A DNA stretch of 26,186 nt, taken from the NCBI GenBank assembly GCA_041740995.1, contig JBGSKY010000225.1, positions 1 to 26,186 of the forward strand. Reading direction: 5' to 3'. The DNA is from JBGSKY01 sp041740995 (GTDB lineage Bacteria; Planctomycetota; Planctomycetia; Pirellulales; Pirellulaceae). Positions 22,434 through 26,186 of the stretch are shown here, in pieces. The position numbers and the translations under genes are program-made. How positions within the stretch are numbered: position 1 is the first letter of the stretch; the number at the start of each line of letters is the position of its first letter. Below the pieces are notes generated by a model. The model made no database searches. It saw only the letters and a list, made by a program, of their open reading frames with translations, and was not told the origin of the DNA.

Positions 22434-24604
22434 CAAACTGGCTCCGTGGCGACACGAACGCGTCGTGTCGAAAAAAAAGTTTCCAGAACTATTGCCGATA
22501 GACCGACCAGCAACATCCAACGCCACCACTGCTGGGAATTTTCAAGCTCGCGATCTTGCATTTGCCGCGCCGAGACTTGCAACGATTCGGCTGTTTGCTG
22601 CTCTTTCAAGCCAACTCCGAAGCGTTCAAATTGATCGGTTGTCCAGGGCTCAATTTGGCATTCGTTGCGAGCAAGATTGGCGACCGCGAAAACCGTTTTC
22701 TCGCCGACTTGCCATCGATATACCCCAGGCTGACTCGGTGTAAAACTGGCGTTGTCAGCCCGATCGATCGACTTCCCGTCGGGATCGATGACTTGCGTTG
22801 AGGTTTCAAAAATCGCCCCATCAATCGTATCACCAATCGTCCAATCTTGCGACGCAGCACCGGTCGATGCTTTGGAAAACATGTTGATCAACAGCGGCAC
22901 AAATTTCGTTGAAAGAGCAAGCTGCGAATCATCGGTCATCCAACCGCTGGCTAGCACAAACACTTCGCCCGAACCAACATTGCGACGAATAATCGCAGGC
23001 TGTTCGTTCTCAAAATTCGCCAGGCGTTGCCAATTCGACCAATCATCAATTTCGATCTCTCGAGCCTTCCAAAAATGGATCTTAGAAAAGTTGTTTGATT
23101 TGGGATTGTTGAACGCTCCAAACAGACGGCTGTTGAAGTCGATGTTTTGAAGTAGCAGAAAATCGTCGACCTTTTTTTCCCTAACAGTCAGCTTCGAATC
23201 ATCAAACATCGCCCGCCACCAAGTTTCCAGTTCTGCGGTTTGTTTCGGCAGACCGTCAAGCACCAGCAACAGCGACCCGCCAGCGGCAATGTGCGGCTTG
23301 AGTACCGCAACGGTATCGGCTGTCAAATCGACGTTTGCAACGACCAGCGAAATCGGATTCGTTTGCTCCAATGTCGCTTGCAATTGGTCCGGAGTCGCGA
23401 CAGTCAGCTCCGGCGCATCACGTTGCTCTGCGCTGGCGAATTTCGCTAAAAAATACCCAATGTCGCTCGCTTGGCGATTTTGCTCAGTGATTGGCGGTCG
23501 ATTGGTCAAGTAAACGATGCGAGGTTTCTTAGGCAAGTCTCGATGAAAGTAACAGCGATTATCAAACGCAACTTCATCGTTGACGAGCAGCAAATTTCCT
23601 GTCTCGAAGCTCGGTCCATCGATCTGTACGACTCTCGACTGGCCCGGCTGGACGGCAAATTGACCAGCCACCGGTTCGGACCGCGACTGATTTTCATCGA
23701 CCCAGGTCAATTGAAAACTCGATTGCTTGGACGATCGCTCGTTATCGATGCGAACACGAAATCGATCGCGGTTGGGTGCCTGCGTCGCTGCTGAATCTGG
23801 CTCCGGCGCATCGTTTGGTTCTAAGACGCCGAGCAATGTTGCTGTGGCGTTCTCGACGGAATTAGACCGCACTGGGACGAGGTTCATCGATAAGCCTTTG
23901 GGCCATTGCACGTTTTGCAACCGTTGAAGATCGCTGCCGGATTGCAGATCGCTGATTAAAACCACTTCAGCGATTGCGTTAGGTGACCAACGACCACTTG
24001 CTTGCAACGATTCGAACTGGTCCATCGCGAATTGGACTGCCGCGACCAAGTCGGTAGCCAGCCAAGTCGGTTTTGCTGTCTTCAGCCTGGCGAGTTCCTC
24101 CAGTGCCGCTGATTTGGTTTCATTTTCGCGGACAAAGCTGCCTTCATCACGATCATCAGCCTGCAAATCGGGTTGCACCAACGCGTGAGCTTGACGGTCA
24201 AAAGTCGCCAAGCAAATAGTATCACTGGCGGCTAAATCGTTTACAGAATTTTCAGCAGCGGCGATCGCGTCAAGCCAAAGATTGTCGCGTTGCATGCTGC
24301 CGCTCTGATCGATCATCACGATTCGAAATCGGTCGGGCGTTGCAAAGGTGATGTCCGAAGCAGCGGGCAAGAACGGCCGTGCGAAAGCGAACGCGACGAG
24401 CGCCAACACGGCGGCTCGCAGCAGCAATAGTAACCAATTATCGATGCGGCTTTTTTTGCTAACCCTCCGCGGCGATGGCGTCAGAAACATTAACGAGCTA
24501 AACACTTGATCTTCACGCGGCTGGCGGCGAATCAAATGCAGGATTAGCGGACCTGCCAGAGCGGCAAGCCCAATCAAATAGAGCGGTGTCAGAAAATTGA
24601 TCAT
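22433..24604 (-). CDS. BatA-type VWA domain membrane protein
   Basis: This 723-residue protein begins with the BatA N-terminal module: FLTPLYLIGLAALAGPLILHL (helix 1, 4-24), the RRQPREDQVFSSLMFL segment and a second helix (57-75). A VWA domain follows with MIDAS D99-x-S101-x-S103 (IDQSGSM). A long beta-rich region and a GATase-like segment come next, and a helix near the C-terminus (about 690-712). In Bat operons such proteins partner with MoxR ATPases and DUF58 proteins in envelope stress or complex assembly. The ATG overlaps the DUF58 stop (ATGA), and its own stop shares a base with the next start. Confidence 0.9.
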   Translation of the reverse strand: MINFLTPLYLIGLAALAGPLILHLIRRQPREDQVFSSLMFLTPSPRRVSKKSRIDNWLLLLLRAAVLALVAFAFARPFLPAASDITFATPDRFRIVMIDQSGSMQRDNLWLDAIAAAENSVNDLAASDTICLATFDRQAHALVQPDLQADDRDEGSFVRENETKSAALEELARLKTAKPTWLATDLVAAVQFAMDQFESLQASGRWSPNAIAEVVLISDLQSGSDLQRLQNVQWPKGLSMNLVPVRSNSVENATATLLGVLEPNDAPEPDSAATQAPNRDRFRVRIDNERSSKQSSFQLTWVDENQSRSEPVAGQFAVQPGQSRVVQIDGPSFETGNLLLVNDEVAFDNRCYFHRDLPKKPRIVYLTNRPPITEQNRQASDIGYFLAKFASAEQRDAPELTVATPDQLQATLEQTNPISLVVANVDLTADTVAVLKPHIAAGGSLLLVLDGLPKQTAELETWWRAMFDDSKLTVREKKVDDFLLLQNIDFNSRLFGAFNNPKSNNFSKIHFWKAREIEIDDWSNWQRLANFENEQPAIIRRNVGSGEVFVLASGWMTDDSQLALSTKFVPLLINMFSKASTGAASQDWTIGDTIDGAIFETSTQVIDPDGKSIDRADNASFTPSQPGVYRWQVGEKTVFAVANLARNECQIEPWTTDQFERFGVGLKEQQTAESLQVSARQMQDRELENSQQWWRWMLLVGLSAIVLETFFSTRRVRVATEPV

Positions 24605-25560
24605 CGCGCGCCGCCTCCCGAGCGAGAACTGGCTCTGCTAGCGGTTCTACCAGCAATTCGATGTTGCCGCGATGAAAGCCATTCCATCATTAGGTCGCGC
24701 AGCGGTCGATCGGTTGTCCACTCTATTAGCTCCACGCCAGCCGACTCGCAAATTGCGGCCAGCCCGTTTCGGTGGGCCGCGAAACGCTCCGCGTATTGCT
24801 TGCTGGCCGTCACCGGATCGACATACATCAATTTGCCTGTTTCGGCGTCGCGAAGCGTGACCGCTGACTTAGGTGCAAACGTTTGTTCTGCCGGATCGAG
24901 AATTCGGATGCAGCAGACTTCTTGGCCGCGTGCGCGAACTAGATTGGTTGGCAATTCAAGTTGGTCCAGCGGCGTCAAGAAATCGGATAGCACAATGATC
25001 AGACCGCGCGGCGCGATTGTCTCGGCAATTTGGCGGAGCGGCAAATCAAGCTGGGTCGCCGATCCACTGGCTTGCGAGTCCAATCGCGCGACGATGCGTT
25101 GCAATTGTCCATGACGCCGAGTCGCCGGAATAACTTCACGGACTTGCGAATCGAAGGCAACCAATCCGACTGCATCGCGTTGCCGCCAAAGATAATGGGC
25201 CAGCGTCGCCGCGATCGTTTGAACGTATTGCAGTTTCGTATAGCCAATCGAGCCGAAGTCCATTGAGCGAGAAAAGTCGACCAATAGGTAACAGCGGCGA
25301 TTGGTTTCGTCGCGATATTTTTTTACACAGTAACGATCGCTGCGGGCGAACAATTTCCAATCCAGTGATCGCGGATCATCACCGACGCTGTATGGTCGAT
25401 ATTCATCGAACTCGACCGAAAATCCATGCAGTGGGCTGCGGTGCAAACCGGTTTGAAAACCGTCAACCAACATCCGCGCGCGGAGCTCCAAGTTCTTGAT
25501 TTGCAAGAGCGCTTCGGGGTCCAATTGTCCAAGGTGTCGCGGATCGTTGATCGTGTTCAA
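24601..25560 (-). CDS. DUF58 domain protein
   Basis: This 319-residue soluble protein has the DUF58 signature FDEYRPYSVGDDPRSLDWK at 51-69, followed by KYRDE and a VWA-like metal site (LLVDFSRSM, D95 to S99). DUF58 proteins are regular partners of MoxR ATPases; their biochemical role is not settled. The TTG at 25560 is chosen because it overlaps the moxR stop (TTGA) and has GAGG about 7 bases before it. An ATG-less extension to 25593 would run into moxR. The C-terminus is Arg/Ser-rich (RTASRASSRSGGGAR). Confidence 0.92.
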   Translation of the reverse strand: MNTINDPRHLGQLDPEALLQIKNLELRARMLVDGFQTGLHRSPLHGFSVEFDEYRPYSVGDDPRSLDWKLFARSDRYCVKKYRDETNRRCYLLVDFSRSMDFGSIGYTKLQYVQTIAATLAHYLWRQRDAVGLVAFDSQVREVIPATRRHGQLQRIVARLDSQASGSATQLDLPLRQIAETIAPRGLIIVLSDFLTPLDQLELPTNLVRARGQEVCCIRILDPAEQTFAPKSAVTLRDAETGKLMYVDPVTASKQYAERFAAHRNGLAAICESAGVELIEWTTDRPLRDLMMEWLSSRQHRIAGRTASRASSRSGGGAR

Positions 25561-26186
25561 GCCTTCACCTCTTTGATCAATCGCTCGACACAATCTTCGA
25601 TGCGGATGCCTTGCGCTTCGGCTTTGTATGTCAACAACAGACGATGACGCAAAACCGGCAACGCTAGGGCAGTGATGTCGTCGTTGGTTACATGAGTTCG
25701 CGATTGCAGTAGCGCGCGAGCTTTAGCGCCGAGAACCAACATTTGTGCCGCACGCAGGCCTGCTCCCCAAGCGATCCATTCATTGGTGAACGACGGCGAG
25801 CCTTCGCGATTGGGCCGACTGGCAGCTACCAAACGGACCGCATAACCGGCGACGGATTCGGCGATCGGTACGCTGCGGACCAAGCTATGGAATTTCAAAA
25901 CGTCTTCGCCCGTAAAGAGCGGCTCGATGGTTTCAGCCGCTCGCGAAGTCGTTCGCAGAACGACTTCCAACTCGTCCGCGTAAGGCGGATAGTCGATGTA
26001 AACGTTGAACATAAATCGATCGAGCTGGGCCTCGGGCAGCGGATACGTCCCTTCCATTTCAATCGGATTTTGGGTGGCCAGAACAAAGAACGGTTCTTGC
26101 AGCGGATAGCGTTGCCCGGCGACAGTGACTTGTTTTTCCTGCATCGCTTCAAGCAACGCAGCTTGCGTCTTCGGCGGCGTGCGATT
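25557..26186 (-). CDS. MoxR family AAA+ ATPase, 5' end outside window
   Basis: The C-terminal 209 residues are present. They begin NRTPPKTQAALLEAMQE, just after the expected Walker B position, followed by the GxxYPL beta hairpin, sensor 1 VLATQNP, GTYPLPEAQLDRF with the arginine-finger region, and the MoxR lid domain with its GAGLRAAQ helix. MoxR ATPases act as chaperones that insert metal or assemble complexes with VWA-domain partners, which fits the four genes downstream. The Walker A region lies beyond the right edge. The stop overlaps the DUF58 start. Confidence 0.95.
   Translation of the reverse strand, partial: NRTPPKTQAALLEAMQEKQVTVAGQRYPLQEPFFVLATQNPIEMEGTYPLPEAQLDRFMFNVYIDYPPYADELEVVLRTTSRAAETIEPLFTGEDVLKFHSLVRSVPIAESVAGYAVRLVAASRPNREGSPSFTNEWIAWGAGLRAAQMLVLGAKARALLQSRTHVTNDDITALALPVLRHRLLLTYKAEAQGIRIEDCVERLIKEVKA

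Noticed and set aside
25561..25593. Earlier start for the DUF58 gene
   Set aside because: It would extend the protein into the moxR coding end; the TTG at 25560 has a good ribosome site and overlaps the moxR stop in the same way as the other junctions.

Overview
The gene content points to a planctomycete, most likely of the Pirellula/Rhodopirellula lineage. Three things support this: long secreted proteins of planctomycete type, a MoxR / DUF58 / von Willebrand A / Gln-rich coiled-coil operon, and a dispersed palindromic repeat (core TAGCGGAACGGGCGCAAGCC) of a kind common in such genomes. Base composition is moderate and start codons include TTG and GTG. No rRNA, tRNA, CRISPR array or phage module was seen. 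This lineage call is inference from gene families, not from a marker gene.

Layout. 1-666 (-) is the 5' part of an NAD(P)-binding thioester-reductase/epimerase-like gene. 1097-1747 (+) is a DedA membrane protein. 1857-3218 (-) is a secreted HExxH metallopeptidase-like protein. 3510-3800 (+) is a BFD-like [2Fe-2S] protein and 4082-4387 (+) a small Lys-rich protein, closed by a strong hairpin facing an SDR gene (4577-5320, -) that lacks the usual catalytic Tyr. 5978-6688 (+) encodes a ribbon-helix-helix-like protein. 6718-7154 (-) is the RNase P RNA gene with a readable promoter. 7501-9280 (-) is an ExbB-ExbD-ExbD proton-channel operon. 9507-12102 (-) is imuA-imuB, the translesion mutagenesis pair, without dnaE2 beside it. 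12236-12986 holds a REP-associated tyrosine transposase (RAYT) gene broken by one frameshift and flanked by two 108-bp palindromic elements that differ at one base. 13050-14561 (+) is miaB and 14649-15242 (+) a lipoprotein-type MsrB. 15271-16236 (-) is a secreted caspase/legumain-like protein.

From 16372 to the right edge, five genes run on the minus strand (moxR, DUF58, BatA/VWA, 1190-residue coiled-coil membrane protein, VWA/amidotransferase-fold membrane protein). Every junction overlaps by 1-4 bases, so they form one translationally coupled unit. By family precedent the MoxR AAA+ ATPase acts on the VWA proteins, and the three membrane proteins probably form an envelope complex. The caspase-like gene follows in the same direction after a 135-base gap carrying another palindromic repeat.

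The most interesting points are the RAYT/REP pair and its dispersed relatives (GTAG at the foot of four of them), a perfect 16-bp dyad on the imuA promoter, a dyad upstream of the RHH gene next to an orphan terminator, and the coupled MoxR/VWA operon with its putative protease neighbour.
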